A DNA stretch of 64,000 bases from Thiotrichales bacterium (GCA_016745035.1 JADGDE010000001.1:472507-536506); one strand, 5' to 3'. Positions 36,463 to 47,330 are shown, numbered from the stretch's first letter. Numbers and translations: made by a program. The notes: generated by a model not told the origin, from the sequence alone.

Positions 36463-37305
36463 ATGAAATTACTCGTATTATTATTTACTTTAATCGCAAG
36501 CACGGTCTCGGCTCAGCCTTTGAGTGTGTTTGTCAGCATTTTACCGCAACAGTATTTGCTCGAGCGCATCGGTGGCGAACAGTTAGCAATTCAAGTATTG
36601 GTCAAACCCGGTTATTCGCCAGCAACTTATGAACCCTTGCCAGCGCAATTACAGGCATTAAACCAGTCAGCGGTGTATTTTAGCGTCGGGCATTTGGGTT
36701 TTGAGCAAGCATGGGTCAAGAAAATTAAAGCCTTAAATCCAGATTTACAGGTGATTAATACCGATATGGATATTAGTCTAGCGCGAATGCAGGCACAAGC
36801 GACACATCACGATGATCACGCACATTTATACGACCCGCATGTTTGGCTGGATCCCATGTTCGCCATCGCGATGGCAAAACAAATGACAACCGTGTTAAGC
36901 GACTTAGATCCCAAAAATCAAAGCCTGTACCAACAAGGCTTAGCCGCATTAAGCAAGGATTTACAACAATTGCATCAAGAACTAAAACAACTGTTTTCTG
37001 GGCTAGAAAATCGGCGTTTTATGGTCTTTCATCCGGCCTGGGGCTATTTTGCCCAGCGTTATCAACTGGAGCAAATTGCGCTTGCACCGATTGGCAAAAC
37101 CCCAGGGCCACAAAGCCTAATGAAGGTGATCGACATCGCCAAGCAACAAAACATCAAAGTGATTTTTGTGCAAAAACAGTTTAGCCAGCACATGGCAAAA
37201 ACGGTGGCGAAAAGCATCGACGGCACAGTCATTGCGGTAGACCCGCTGGCAAGTAGTTATATTGATAACCTCAAAGCGGTTGCCGCTTTATTTGTCGCTC
37301 AATAG
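36463..37305 (+). CDS. zinc/manganese-type ABC transporter solute-binding protein (ZnuA-like)
   Basis: 280-aa cluster A-I periplasmic metal-binding protein. Signal peptide MKLLVLLFTLIASTVSA. Metal ligands are expected in GYSPATYEP, VGHLGFEQAW (His), the HHDDHAHLYDPHVWLDP loop (His) and the C-terminal VIAVDPLASSY (Asp). The short His-rich loop points to zinc. The permease and ATPase genes are not adjacent, so the rest of the transporter lies elsewhere or this is an orphan binding protein. It is 14 bp after the sulfotransferase gene. Confidence 0.88.
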   Translation: MKLLVLLFTLIASTVSAQPLSVFVSILPQQYLLERIGGEQLAIQVLVKPGYSPATYEPLPAQLQALNQSAVYFSVGHLGFEQAWVKKIKALNPDLQVINTDMDISLARMQAQATHHDDHAHLYDPHVWLDPMFAIAMAKQMTTVLSDLDPKNQSLYQQGLAALSKDLQQLHQELKQLFSGLENRRFMVFHPAWGYFAQRYQLEQIALAPIGKTPGPQSLMKVIDIAKQQNIKVIFVQKQFSQHMAKTVAKSIDGTVIAVDPLASSYIDNLKAVAALFVAQ

Positions 37306-37361
37306 TCCATACTGGATAGCATTACCCAAGGGTTTAGTATGCCCATAGCCCCTATTAAAAA

Positions 37362-37428
37362 CTGATGTGACGCACTAAGGAGATTTTCCCCCTGCCTAGT
37401 GGAATTTAGCCTATGCGTATAACATCAG
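37362..37428 (-). repeat. internally deleted copy of MITE-like repeat family 1
   Basis: 67 bp with ends CTGATGTGACGCA and TGCGTATAACATCAG and body CCTGCCTAGTGGAATTTAGCC, in reverse orientation to the 11521 copy. Flanks TTAAAAA and TTAAATT agree over five positions. It abuts the TTA (stop codon complement) of the dioxygenase gene, another 3'-end insertion. Confidence 0.75.
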
Positions 37429-38298
37429 TTAAATTGTAATCTCATCAAAATAACGCAAACGATACAAAAGCCGAGGCACGCTCGGGTCATCCTCAATCGC
37501 ACTGCGGTTATGCAAAACATTACGACACAATAGCCCCTCGCCACTGGCTAAAGTCTTACGCACAATTGCCGGATGGTCGCTATCTAAAAAGGCTTCCAAA
37601 GCCGCCACAGCCGCTTGTGTGGTCTCATCTTGCGCCCACTCAATATTGCGCTTTCTGGCCGTATAACGCATATGCAAATGCCCGCGTGGACTGTTCGAAA
37701 ACACAGGGCCGCTTTGCTCGGGGCGAATTTCCTTACCATCGACCACATTTGCCGGAATCGTCATCGCTCTAGGCATTGACAAAGCCCGAATAAAATCAGG
37801 GTTTAAATCACGCAAATAGATATAAAGCTGTTCATGATCGACCACGGCATTCTCGCCACCGCCTGCTGCTGGCGTGGCGCAATGCAGCACCATGCCAAAA
37901 ATCGTATGCTCAGAGGTATTGTAATAGCCATCGCTATGCCACTGAATCGGGCGCTGGGTGTAGGGAATATAGCGATCCCCCTCCACCACCTTCAAAGCCG
38001 TCACGCCATCGTCTTCCGATTGCAGATTATGATCTAAATGTGACAAACCCACCTGCGCGCCAAAACGGCGCAAAACCGCCTTATCCAAACTGACATCAGC
38101 CGCAGTTTTATAAATCACCCAATTATGTCGCGATAACACCTGTTTTAATGCACGCTGCTCACTTTGGCTAATTGCACCCAAATCTTCAATAGAAACAACA
38201 AAATCCGCCACTTTTGTGGCTAAAGCTTGCAACTTTTTTGCTTTCCATGCGTCATAAGCTAAGGTATCATTCAAATCAAAAGGAGAAGGCTCCAACAT
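37429..38298 (-). CDS. TauD/TfdA-family Fe(II)/2-oxoglutarate dioxygenase
   Basis: 289-aa non-heme iron oxygenase. The iron triad is read as HxD in IQWHSDGYYN and a distal His in LLCRNVLHNRSA; the 2-oxoglutarate Arg is probably in RLLYRLRYFDE. The middle FGMVLHCATPAAGGGENAVVDHE is typical of TauD/CAS-like enzymes. The substrate cannot be deduced, though taurine and alkyl sulfonates are possible. GGAG precedes ATG 38298. The stop lies in the flank of a dispersed repeat, and the start is near a second palindromic element. Confidence 0.88.
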   Translation of the reverse strand: MLEPSPFDLNDTLAYDAWKAKKLQALATKVADFVVSIEDLGAISQSEQRALKQVLSRHNWVIYKTAADVSLDKAVLRRFGAQVGLSHLDHNLQSEDDGVTALKVVEGDRYIPYTQRPIQWHSDGYYNTSEHTIFGMVLHCATPAAGGGENAVVDHEQLYIYLRDLNPDFIRALSMPRAMTIPANVVDGKEIRPEQSGPVFSNSPRGHLHMRYTARKRNIEWAQDETTQAAVAALEAFLDSDHPAIVRKTLASGEGLLCRNVLHNRSAIEDDPSVPRLLYRLRYFDEITI

Positions 38299-38332
38299 TA
38301 GATTAAGCTCCGGTCATCAGCAAAAAACGCTA

Positions 38333-38491
38333 GGTTCTATTGATACGTGGTGGTGATATGGATTTTTAGTGCCATTTTTGGGCTGGCAAGGCAGTTTTTT
38401 CGTAGCAATGCATTCCATTGCTAGAAAAAAATAACGCTGTCAGCGCGAAAATAGCACAAAAAGCCATCAGCATCCATATGTCAACAGAACC
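38333..38491. mobile_element. 159-bp palindromic MITE (family 2), TA-flanked
   Basis: Ends GGTTCTATTGATACGTGG and (reverse complement) GGTTCTGTTGACATATGG are inverted repeats extending imperfectly for about 50 bp each, including ..TTTTTxGTGCxATTTT. The centre also folds (TTTTTTCGTAGCAATG / CATTGCTAGAAAAAA), so almost the whole element is one long hairpin. TA lies immediately outside both ends (38331-38332, 38492-38493). No ORF inside. It lies in the 270-bp gap upstream of purA. Confidence 0.65.
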
Positions 38492-38515
38492 TACGATGAC
38501 TGAGACACAGATTAA

Positions 38516-39865
<1,350 letters not shown>

Positions 39866-39876
39866 ATTTATTGCTG

Positions 39877-39962
39877 ATAGCTTATTCTCAATGATTGGGA
39901 ATAAGCTATAAGAATGTACTTGAAGAATCAACAACTATGGACTGCAAGTCCATAGTTGTTGA
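39877..39962. terminator. two tandem hairpins between convergent purA and the hydroxylase gene
   Basis: First stem ATAGCTTATTC / GAATAAGCTAT (39877-39909, 11 bp). Second stem TCAACAACTATGGACT / AGTCCATAGTTGTTGA with a GCA loop (39928-39962, perfect 16 bp). T tracts are short (TTTC), so they may act in both directions or as mRNA stabilisers. Confidence 0.6.
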
Positions 39963-39979
39963 TTTCAAACTGACAGGCT

Positions 39980-41200
39980 TTAAGATTCGGGGCGCTGCAT
40001 TAGAGGTGGTAAATCACCTCTATCACCCATCGCATAGTGCATCATTTGCCGCTTAAGCACGGGGATTTGGTCGCTAAGCGATAAGCCTAGATTACGCAAA
40101 TTTTTCAGTAGGCTGTTGTTGTTGCTAAACAGGTCATTAAAGCCATCCATCATATACGCCATGGCGAGGTTGTCACCTTTGCGCCAGCGCTCATAACGGC
40201 GTAATAGGGCTAATGCGCCCAAGTCGCGTTGTTGGCGTTGCCCCTCGGCTAAGACTTCAGCTAAACAGGCAACATCCAGCAATCCTAAGTTGACTCCTTG
40301 CCCTGCTAGCGGGTGGATACCGTGGGCGGCATCACCTATCAGCACCAAGCGATTTTGCACATAATCTTCAGCTTGTTGGCGATTGAGGGGGAAGCATAAA
40401 CGTTTATCCAAGCAACGCACTTTGCCTAAACGCATTTCAAAAGCACTGCTGACACTGGCTTCAAAGTCTTCAACGCTCAAGGCTTGTTGGCGTAATGCCT
40501 CATCGCTAGGCAACGTCCAGACAATGCTAATTTGATGCGGGTCATTGAGCGGCAAGAAGGCTAAAGGCCCTTGGCTGAGAAAGCGTTGCCGAGCACAATA
40601 ATCATGGGCTTTTTCGGTCTCCAGGGTCGTAACCAAAGCTTGTTGTTTATAGTCGCGGTTGGCAAGTGAAATGCCCGCTTGTTCGCGGACAAAAGAACCG
40701 CGTCCATCAGCAGCTACTAGCAAGGAAGCATCGAGATATTGCCCATCGTCGAGTTTAACTCGCATCCGCTCAGGTTCACTATAAAAGCGTACTAGACGTT
40801 TACCAGAAAAAGTCTGCCAGTTGTCATTGCGTTGTTGTTGTAGACCCAGTTGCAGGACTTGTTGTTCGATAATATGCCCAAGTGCTGGCTCACCGAGTTC
40901 GGCAACATCAAAGTTAATTTCGCCTTGATCTGCCCAAACTTGCATTTTATCAAAGCGCCCAAGGCGTTCGTTGGGGAAGTGTTGCCATACACCTAAGTGC
41001 TGGAATAAAAATTCAGAGACCCGCGTAATCGCAAAAACACGTAAGTCGGTCGCAGGGTCGAGTTGTTGAATGGGAGCAGGGGCGGGATCTATTTGTGCTA
41101 CCCGTAGCCCTTGTTGTGATAGCGCACAAGCCAAGCTGTTGCCGACAACGCCCGCTCCGGCGATGATGATGTCGTAATCAAGCTTGGCTTGTGTGTTCAT
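39980..41200 (-). CDS. UbiH/UbiF/VisC-family FAD hydroxylase (ubiquinone biosynthesis type)
   Basis: 406-aa flavin monooxygenase. The FAD dinucleotide motif IIIAGAGVVGNSLACAL is at the N-terminus, the mid motif is VAADGRGSFVRE, and the C-terminal FAD motif is LIGDAAHGIHPLAGQGVNLGLLD. These are the markers of the UbiH/UbiI/UbiF ring hydroxylases of ubiquinone synthesis; which position it hydroxylates cannot be decided here. It is 3 bp downstream of the SulP transporter gene, so probably co-transcribed. Confidence 0.9.
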   Translation of the reverse strand: MNTQAKLDYDIIIAGAGVVGNSLACALSQQGLRVAQIDPAPAPIQQLDPATDLRVFAITRVSEFLFQHLGVWQHFPNERLGRFDKMQVWADQGEINFDVAELGEPALGHIIEQQVLQLGLQQQRNDNWQTFSGKRLVRFYSEPERMRVKLDDGQYLDASLLVAADGRGSFVREQAGISLANRDYKQQALVTTLETEKAHDYCARQRFLSQGPLAFLPLNDPHQISIVWTLPSDEALRQQALSVEDFEASVSSAFEMRLGKVRCLDKRLCFPLNRQQAEDYVQNRLVLIGDAAHGIHPLAGQGVNLGLLDVACLAEVLAEGQRQQRDLGALALLRRYERWRKGDNLAMAYMMDGFNDLFSNNNSLLKNLRNLGLSLSDQIPVLKRQMMHYAMGDRGDLPPLMQRPES

Positions 41201-41203
41201 GGC

Positions 41204-43324
41204 TTATGCGTCGTCAGTGGCTTGTTTGAGTGTCGCTGTATCGGTTTCAGCTTCCTCTTTACCACAGACTTGTTTTTGAATGTGTTTAAGCGCTAACTCA
41301 GGACGACGGAAGAACAAGTGTTCGCCGTGGGTATGAACAAAGCCGGTTTCGGTGAGCATTTTTTTTACCGGGGTTTTAACCCGACTAAACAGCACTTCGA
41401 CACCTTCGCCACGCAGGGTTTCTGCGGTTTTGCGAATCATTTCTTCACCACTGGCATCAATGTCGTTAAGGCTCACGCATTCGATGACCACGTATTTCAT
41501 TTCTTGTTTTTCAGAGAGCAATTGTTGAATTTTCTCTTCAAAGTAGCCGATGTTGGCGAAATACAAGGAACCTTCAAAACGTACCATGCCGATTTTATCC
41601 CAGCACTCTTTGTACAAATCACGGTAATTAATAAAGACCACCCGTGGTTCCATGGTGCGATAGAGGAATAAGACCAACGATAAACCGACACCAATCATGA
41701 TGCCTTTATCCAAATGTGGCGCAACTGCAAGGGTAATCACGAAAGTAACGATGGATACGACCCCATCATGTGGGCAAGCGTGCCATGCGTGTTTGATACC
41801 GGAGATATTCACAAGTCCTGCAACGGCCATCATAATCACCGCCGCCAAGGTCGCTTGTGGGAGGTGGAACAATAAAGGCGTTAGCCACAATAAGGTAATG
41901 ACGACAACGATACTGGTCACCACCGAGGAGAAGCCTGTGACCGCACCGTTACTGATATTCACCGCCGAACGCGAGAACGATCCTGAAGTGGGGTAACTTT
42001 GTGAGAAACTACCGAGAATATTCGCCAAGCCTTGCCCAACTAGCTCTTGGTTAGCATCGAGATGTTGGCGAGTTTTAGCCGCCATGGTTTTAGCAATTGA
42101 AATCGCTTCCATAAAGCCAATCAGGGCGATGGTAACAGCAGTAATCAACAGTTGTGACATGATTTCCCAATCAAAGCTTGGGATTTTAATCACGGGTAAA
42201 CCTTCGGGAATGGTGCCGACGACTTTACCACCACTATGAATGCTTAACTGATTCGTTTCTTTTTCAAAGTTGAGTCCTGTGATACGCCAGGCTTGTACTT
42301 CTATGCCTTCTGGTTCTTCACCTTTGACATAGATTTTTTCATCTGCTTTTGCTTCAGCACCAACCGCAATGGCGAGCTGGGTTTCTTTAATTTTGAACCA
42401 AGCGGATTTTTGTTGGCGTTTTAATTTGGTGAGCAAGGCTTCGATGTCATCTAAATCATGTTGCGCTTCTAAAGTACGCTGATCCAAAGGACCAAAATCG
42501 TCAAAATAGTCTTGCCAGCGGACTTGGGTTTCTTGGCGTTTTTGGGTATTTTCTTCGATTTGGGTTGCCAAGGTTGTTTGGTTGTTAATCGCGGTTTGTA
42601 ATTCATAGCTGACCAAACGGTTAATCGACACTTCGCTGGTTTGTTGGAAACCAATCATATAGGAAAGCACCGTGGTAACTAAAACGGCCGCCAGTACGTT
42701 AGGGATGCGGGGATTAATACGTTTGAGTCCAATCATGATCGCAAAAGCCAACAATGCCATCATAAAAGTAGGCCAATGGATATGGTCGATAGCAGCGAGA
42801 ATCACATGCCAAACAGTTTCGTAATGGTGCGGCATTTTCTCAACATTGACCCCAAAAATTTTACTCAATTGCGAGGTGGCAATAATAATCGCTGCGGCGT
42901 TGGTAAAACCAATCACAACCGGATGGGAGAGGAAATTAACCAAGACCCCAAGGCGTAACAATCCCAGCGATAGCTGGAATAAGCCCACGGTTAAGGAGAG
43001 AACAATGGCATAAGCGATATAACCTTCACTACCCGCGCTTGCCAGTGGCTCTAACGCGGCGGCGGTCATCAAGGAGACAACCGCAACAGGACCGGTGGCA
43101 AGTTGGCGTGAGGAACCAAATAAGGCGGCAACCATCGGCGGTAAGAAAGCAGCATATAAACCGTAATAGGCAGGCAATGAGGCAAGCTGAGCATAAGCCA
43201 TTGATTGTGGAATCAATACCAATGCTACGGTAATCCCCGCTAAAATATCGGCTTTGAGGTTCTTACCTTCCTGTAAAAACGGCCACCAAGCCAAAAAGGG
43301 AAGAAAACGTTTTATCGCTGTCAT
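41204..43324 (-). CDS. SulP-family anion transporter with coiled-coil insert and STAS domain
   Basis: 706-aa inner-membrane protein, longer than the usual 550-600 aa. The N-terminal half carries the SulP signature (ALVLIPQSMAYAQLASLPAYYGLYAAFLPP) and helices to about 224. An insert of about 145 residues (226-370), hydrophilic with long coiled-coil-like heptads (QTTLATQIEENTQKRQETQ, LDDIEALLTKLKRQQ), then interrupts the region before the conserved VGTIPEGLP. Further membrane helices follow, with the C-terminal STAS domain (about 560-680: RFEGSLYFANIGYFEEKI, VVIECVSLNDIDASG). Family members carry sulfate, bicarbonate or dicarboxylates. The insert could be a soluble sensor or oligomerisation element. 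Confidence 0.9.
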   Translation of the reverse strand: MTAIKRFLPFLAWWPFLQEGKNLKADILAGITVALVLIPQSMAYAQLASLPAYYGLYAAFLPPMVAALFGSSRQLATGPVAVVSLMTAAALEPLASAGSEGYIAYAIVLSLTVGLFQLSLGLLRLGVLVNFLSHPVVIGFTNAAAIIIATSQLSKIFGVNVEKMPHHYETVWHVILAAIDHIHWPTFMMALLAFAIMIGLKRINPRIPNVLAAVLVTTVLSYMIGFQQTSEVSINRLVSYELQTAINNQTTLATQIEENTQKRQETQVRWQDYFDDFGPLDQRTLEAQHDLDDIEALLTKLKRQQKSAWFKIKETQLAIAVGAEAKADEKIYVKGEEPEGIEVQAWRITGLNFEKETNQLSIHSGGKVVGTIPEGLPVIKIPSFDWEIMSQLLITAVTIALIGFMEAISIAKTMAAKTRQHLDANQELVGQGLANILGSFSQSYPTSGSFSRSAVNISNGAVTGFSSVVTSIVVVITLLWLTPLLFHLPQATLAAVIMMAVAGLVNISGIKHAWHACPHDGVVSIVTFVITLAVAPHLDKGIMIGVGLSLVLFLYRTMEPRVVFINYRDLYKECWDKIGMVRFEGSLYFANIGYFEEKIQQLLSEKQEMKYVVIECVSLNDIDASGEEMIRKTAETLRGEGVEVLFSRVKTPVKKMLTETGFVHTHGEHLFFRRPELALKHIQKQVCGKEEAETDTATLKQATDDA

Positions 43325-43566
43325 ATTGTCACGCCTATCGGTCTGAAAAAAATCCTTTTAAAAACCCCACAATTGTACTGCTATATCAGTATTTTAGCAA
43401 ATACTTTTATGCTAGATGGTTCAAGCGTTTAATGGAATTTTTCGACAAAAAACAGTATAAATACAAGCTTATAGAATGGTTTCACCATCAAAGCACGTTA
43501 AAAGCCATGATATAATGCAACACGCCCAACAGACTTACACACACTAGGAATAATTGCGGTATAAAA

Positions 43567-46500
43567 ATGATGTTACGAACACTAAGCAGCCTCTGCTTGT
43601 GCTTGCCTCTAGTCTCCTATGCAAGCGCCTATAATGGCTATTTTATTAAAAACACGGGGGCTAACCATAGCCACTATGATGCCTTCGCCAATGTTGGCAG
43701 CCCGACTGTTGATGGCATTGTCAGCGTCGGAGAATGGGATGCGCGTTTTGCTGAGTATCAATACAAATTTGATCGCGCCGATAACGGTATCCGCTATCAA
43801 TTTCAATATGATGCCAATAATTTATATGTTTTGGTACAAGTCGATGATGATAAGGTTTGGGTCGATTCGGGGGTAAATTTATGGGAAACATGGCACGATG
43901 ATGGCGTAGAGATTTTTATCGATCCAAATAATTCCCGCGACCAAGTCTTGCTCGATACGGATAGGGTTTTAGCCCTAACGGCAAGTGCTCATCGTCGCCG
44001 TTTTGATAAAGGCAATAATGCTGGCTCGACCCAATTCCATGCTGAAGTCGATGGCAGTGTCCAATATAAAACCAGCATTCAAGGCACAGCAAATGACAAC
44101 AGCGATACTGACCAAGGTTATACCATCGAAGTGGCTTTCCCTTGGACACAATTAGGTTTAAGCGCTGCCCCTGCGCCCTTTAGCCCCATTTCCAGCACCA
44201 TCCAAGTCATGGAAGATGATGATGGCGGTAATTTTACCAATAGCCTCAACCTCAAAGCCGTGGACGTACCCCAAGAAGTTGATCGCTATTTCAAATGGTC
44301 AGGCGATGGATTGCAAGGCCCGGCACAATACGCGCGGGTTTTATTACTGCCTGCCAACGATGTCACCGCGCCAGCGCCTGTTAGTAACGTAAGTATTGTC
44401 AGCAGCCAACCTTTTTCTGCCAAAATCCATTTCACGTCCAGCGGTAATGATGGCGCGCAAGGACAAGCGGCGAATTATCAAATCCGTTATGCCACGCAAG
44501 CCATTTTAACCGAAGCTGATTGGCAAGCCGCTACGGTGTATAACAACAGCTTTGTACCTAAAATTGCCGGACAAACCGAACAACTGCGGATTTTAGGTTT
44601 AGCAGAAAACAGCAATCAATATATTGCCATTCGTGCCGTTGACCACGCGGGTAATCTTAGCCCCTTGCAAGGCGTGAATGTTACCACCACTACCGCCCCT
44701 GCGGGCTATGGCAAAGGGCGAATTTATCCCTCTTCTTTAGGACGCTATTTTGTCTACGAAAATGGCGAAGCATTTATGCCCGTTTCCCAACCGGCGGGGA
44801 TTACTTGGCTGAATGTTCGTGACCTTTACACCCGCCCTTTATATGATCAGCAACGCAATGATCTGGTTAATTGGTCCAACCCTGATTTCGGTGAAGTCGG
44901 CAATGTTAATGCGCTAGTCAGCAAGTTTGCTGGGCAAGGGGTGAACTTGGTGCGCTTATTTATTGAAGACTTGGCTTTTGCAGATTTTGTCGCCCATCCG
45001 AACCAAAACGGACGTATTCCCGATGGCGTGTCTTATTTGGAATATCCCGCCTCTACTGAGCCGACAAACTATGTTCCCGAAACCTTGAAGTTTTTAGATG
45101 ATTTCCTCGCTCTTTGTGCCCAGCATAATATCTATGTGGTCATTACCCCTTGGGATAACTATTTTTATCGCCAAGATATTTTTGCTAGCAATCCCTATAA
45201 CGTCGCCAACGGTGGGATGCTCAGCGACCGTGAAGGCTTTGTCACTGACCCGGTGGCGCGTAATGCGCAACTGATGCGTTTAAACATGCTCTACAACATC
45301 ATCAACAAACACCATAATTTCTTTGGTTGGGAAATGATGAACGAATGGGATAACAATACCTTTGCTGAACGTAATGATAATAGCAATAGCTGGCGCGCTC
45401 CGCGTATGGCGTGGATTCAAGGCATGTTAAGCCATTTGCGCACTATTGATAGCGAACGGATGATTTTTGTCTCCTCGGTGATTGAGCAGCCACAAAATGA
45501 TTTACAAGATTTTGTTTTGCAAAGCGACTTATTTGATTTTGTTGCGATTCATAATTACCCGCGCGCGGTCAGCGACCCGACCGAAAGCGGTGATACCGTC
45601 GTTACCGTACGCCCGGCAACCGATGCAGCGCGGACTTTACGTTATATGCTCGGCAATACCGAAGACAAACGCCCAGTATACAACCTTGAATTTGGCCCGA
45701 TTGACTTAGACGCGCAAGGCACATATTACGACCCACGCTATCAACAAACTGATGACGAAACGACGTATCACAACATCATTTGGGCCTCGTTTGCCACCGG
45801 AGAAGCGGGGATGCCGTTACGCTGGCCTAGCCGTGTGCTTGAAGACCAAGGCCCCAGCCTAACGGCAACCATGAACGCTTACCAAGCCAACATGAGCCAG
45901 TTCTTTAAGCAAACTCAAATTGATTTTGCCCAATTTGCTGGCGACCCTTGGGACAGACATATCCAAGTCAGTCATCCGAATGTGATTGATTTTAGTAACA
46001 GCGATGGTGCTCAAGGCTTGCTATATTTATTGGCAGATACCCGCAAAGGTGCAAGCACTCTCAGCGGCGTGAATGTCACTGTCAACGGTTTAAGTGCTGG
46101 CGACTATCAAGTTGAGTATTGGGATACCTATAGTGCTAGCCCTAGCTTACGTAAAGAAAATATGACGGTCAGTGGCGATACGTTAGCACTGAGTTTGGCG
46201 AGTATTGAAAAAGACGTGATGATTAGCTTCAAAAAAGCTGGCATCGGTACCAGCAAACCACCGGTTGAAGAAGCCACGTTTGCGGTGTCACAAAGCAGCT
46301 TAAGTGATGGCGACTTGCTACGTTTGAGCTTGCCTACGCAAGATCCGAGCTTAGATCGTTATGTGGTGATACAACTGCCCGATGGTGCAACCCTCTTTAT
46401 TGTCAAAGACAAAAATGCGCTACTGCCATTTGATCCCAGTAGCTCGATTGCCACATGGCAAGGCACAGGCTCGGTTGCCCTAGAATTACCTGTGAGTAGC

Positions 46501-46614
46501 ACTATTCCTCGCGGTGCTTATATTGCCTTTTTAGTGGAATTACCTAAAGGCTTAGACGTGCTAAGCAATAGCGCGCAATGGCAAGTAAAAACCCTGAGTT
46601 TTAATATCCAATAA
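43567..46614 (+). CDS. secreted multidomain glycoside hydrolase
   Basis: 1015-aa extracellular enzyme. Signal peptide at 1-20 (ending SYASA). A CBM9/DOMON-like carbohydrate-binding domain at about 45-260 (VDGIVSVGEWDARF, WHDDGVEIFIDP, YTIEVAFPWTQLGL). A fibronectin-III-like domain at about 268-375. A clan-A glycoside hydrolase barrel at about 385-830 with candidate acid/base E593 in GWEMMNEWDN and candidate nucleophile E708 in VYNLEFGPID. Beta-rich C-terminal domains at about 850-1015. It resembles GH5-like and putative cellulase/mannanase proteins, but the family and substrate are unresolved. ATG ATG at 43567/43570. Single gene, convergent with the Crp/Fnr regulator. Confidence 0.82.
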   Translation: MMLRTLSSLCLCLPLVSYASAYNGYFIKNTGANHSHYDAFANVGSPTVDGIVSVGEWDARFAEYQYKFDRADNGIRYQFQYDANNLYVLVQVDDDKVWVDSGVNLWETWHDDGVEIFIDPNNSRDQVLLDTDRVLALTASAHRRRFDKGNNAGSTQFHAEVDGSVQYKTSIQGTANDNSDTDQGYTIEVAFPWTQLGLSAAPAPFSPISSTIQVMEDDDGGNFTNSLNLKAVDVPQEVDRYFKWSGDGLQGPAQYARVLLLPANDVTAPAPVSNVSIVSSQPFSAKIHFTSSGNDGAQGQAANYQIRYATQAILTEADWQAATVYNNSFVPKIAGQTEQLRILGLAENSNQYIAIRAVDHAGNLSPLQGVNVTTTTAPAGYGKGRIYPSSLGRYFVYENGEAFMPVSQPAGITWLNVRDLYTRPLYDQQRNDLVNWSNPDFGEVGNVNALVSKFAGQGVNLVRLFIEDLAFADFVAHPNQNGRIPDGVSYLEYPASTEPTNYVPETLKFLDDFLALCAQHNIYVVITPWDNYFYRQDIFASNPYNVANGGMLSDREGFVTDPVARNAQLMRLNMLYNIINKHHNFFGWEMMNEWDNNTFAERNDNSNSWRAPRMAWIQGMLSHLRTIDSERMIFVSSVIEQPQNDLQDFVLQSDLFDFVAIHNYPRAVSDPTESGDTVVTVRPATDAARTLRYMLGNTEDKRPVYNLEFGPIDLDAQGTYYDPRYQQTDDETTYHNIIWASFATGEAGMPLRWPSRVLEDQGPSLTATMNAYQANMSQFFKQTQIDFAQFAGDPWDRHIQVSHPNVIDFSNSDGAQGLLYLLADTRKGASTLSGVNVTVNGLSAGDYQVEYWDTYSASPSLRKENMTVSGDTLALSLASIEKDVMISFKKAGIGTSKPPVEEATFAVSQSSLSDGDLLRLSLPTQDPSLDRYVVIQLPDGATLFIVKDKNALLPFDPSSSIATWQGTGSVALELPVSSTIPRGAYIAFLVELPKGLDVLSNSAQWQVKTLSFNIQ

Positions 46615-46626
46615 AAACCCCCTAAA

Positions 46627-46655
46627 CTTGGTACAGTCTTGATGACTGTATCAAG
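46627..46655. terminator. hairpin between convergent genes
   Basis: CTTGGTACAGTC-TTGAT-GACTGTATCAAG: 12-bp stem with one mismatch and a 5-nt loop, between the glycoside hydrolase stop (46614) and the regulator stop (46662). No pronounced T tract. Confidence 0.5.
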
Positions 46656-46661
46656 CGCTGC

Positions 46662-47330
46662 CTAAGACGGATCCAACAAAGCCCGCAAAGCATCAGGGGA
46701 ATGAATCACAATATGATCATTATATTCCAGGATAATTTCCTCTTTTTTCAAGCTTGACCACACCCGCGAAAAAGTTTCTGGTTGTAATCCTAAGCGTGAG
46801 GCAATCGTCGCCTTATTCGCAGGTAAGCAAACTTTATGTTGCTGGGCTTGTTCATCAATAAAAGCCAGCAAATAACCTGCAATTCGTTGCTTAGCATTAC
46901 TTAAAGTCAGCGCATGAATATCGTTGACAAACTTATGCAAATGAATACTTAAACGCGCCAACATATGCACAGCTAGATCACTGTTATTGTGCAGCTCTTT
47001 TAACATGACTTTGGCAGGAATCCGTAACACTTCAGTTTCATCTAAAGCATTGGCAAATACTGGGTAAGGTTTATTTAAAAACACAATGGCCTCAGCAAAG
47101 GTTTGCCCGCTGGGAACAATTTCAATCACTTTTTCTCGCCCTTCTGGCGATAAGCGATACAAACGCACATTGCCCTTAATCAGCAAAAAAAATGCCTCAG
47201 CGACATCACCTGCGGCAAATAACATTTCCCCGGGTTTGAATTGCTGCCGTTGTGCTGTGTGTACAAAAGGGCTTAATTCTTTATCACTCAACCCCTGAAA
47301 CAACGGCGCTAAACGTAATAATTCGTGCAT
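46662..47330 (-). CDS. Crp/Fnr-family regulator, Dnr/NnrR-like
   Basis: 222-aa regulator with a cyclic-nucleotide-like beta barrel (KPGEMLFAAGDVAEAFFLLIKGNVRLYRLS), a long dimer helix and a winged helix (NKATIASRLGLQPETFSRVWSSL). The N-terminal cysteine cluster of Fnr is absent, so it is not an Fe-S oxygen sensor. Placement divergent from hcp-hcr suggests an NO-responsive Dnr/NnrR type, perhaps heme-dependent. ATG at 47330 (MHELLRLAPLF) is chosen. The frame runs up to TTG 47357, but that TTG lies inside the FNR-type box and no RBS precedes it. Confidence 0.88.
   Translation of the reverse strand: MHELLRLAPLFQGLSDKELSPFVHTAQRQQFKPGEMLFAAGDVAEAFFLLIKGNVRLYRLSPEGREKVIEIVPSGQTFAEAIVFLNKPYPVFANALDETEVLRIPAKVMLKELHNNSDLAVHMLARLSIHLHKFVNDIHALTLSNAKQRIAGYLLAFIDEQAQQHKVCLPANKATIASRLGLQPETFSRVWSSLKKEEIILEYNDHIVIHSPDALRALLDPS

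Noticed and set aside
43560..43580. ATGATGTTACG at the start of the glycoside hydrolase gene as a MITE end
   Set aside because: It shares a short string with the repeat terminus but lacks GCAAAGG, the body and a partner end; it is explained by the two ATG codons and coding sequence.
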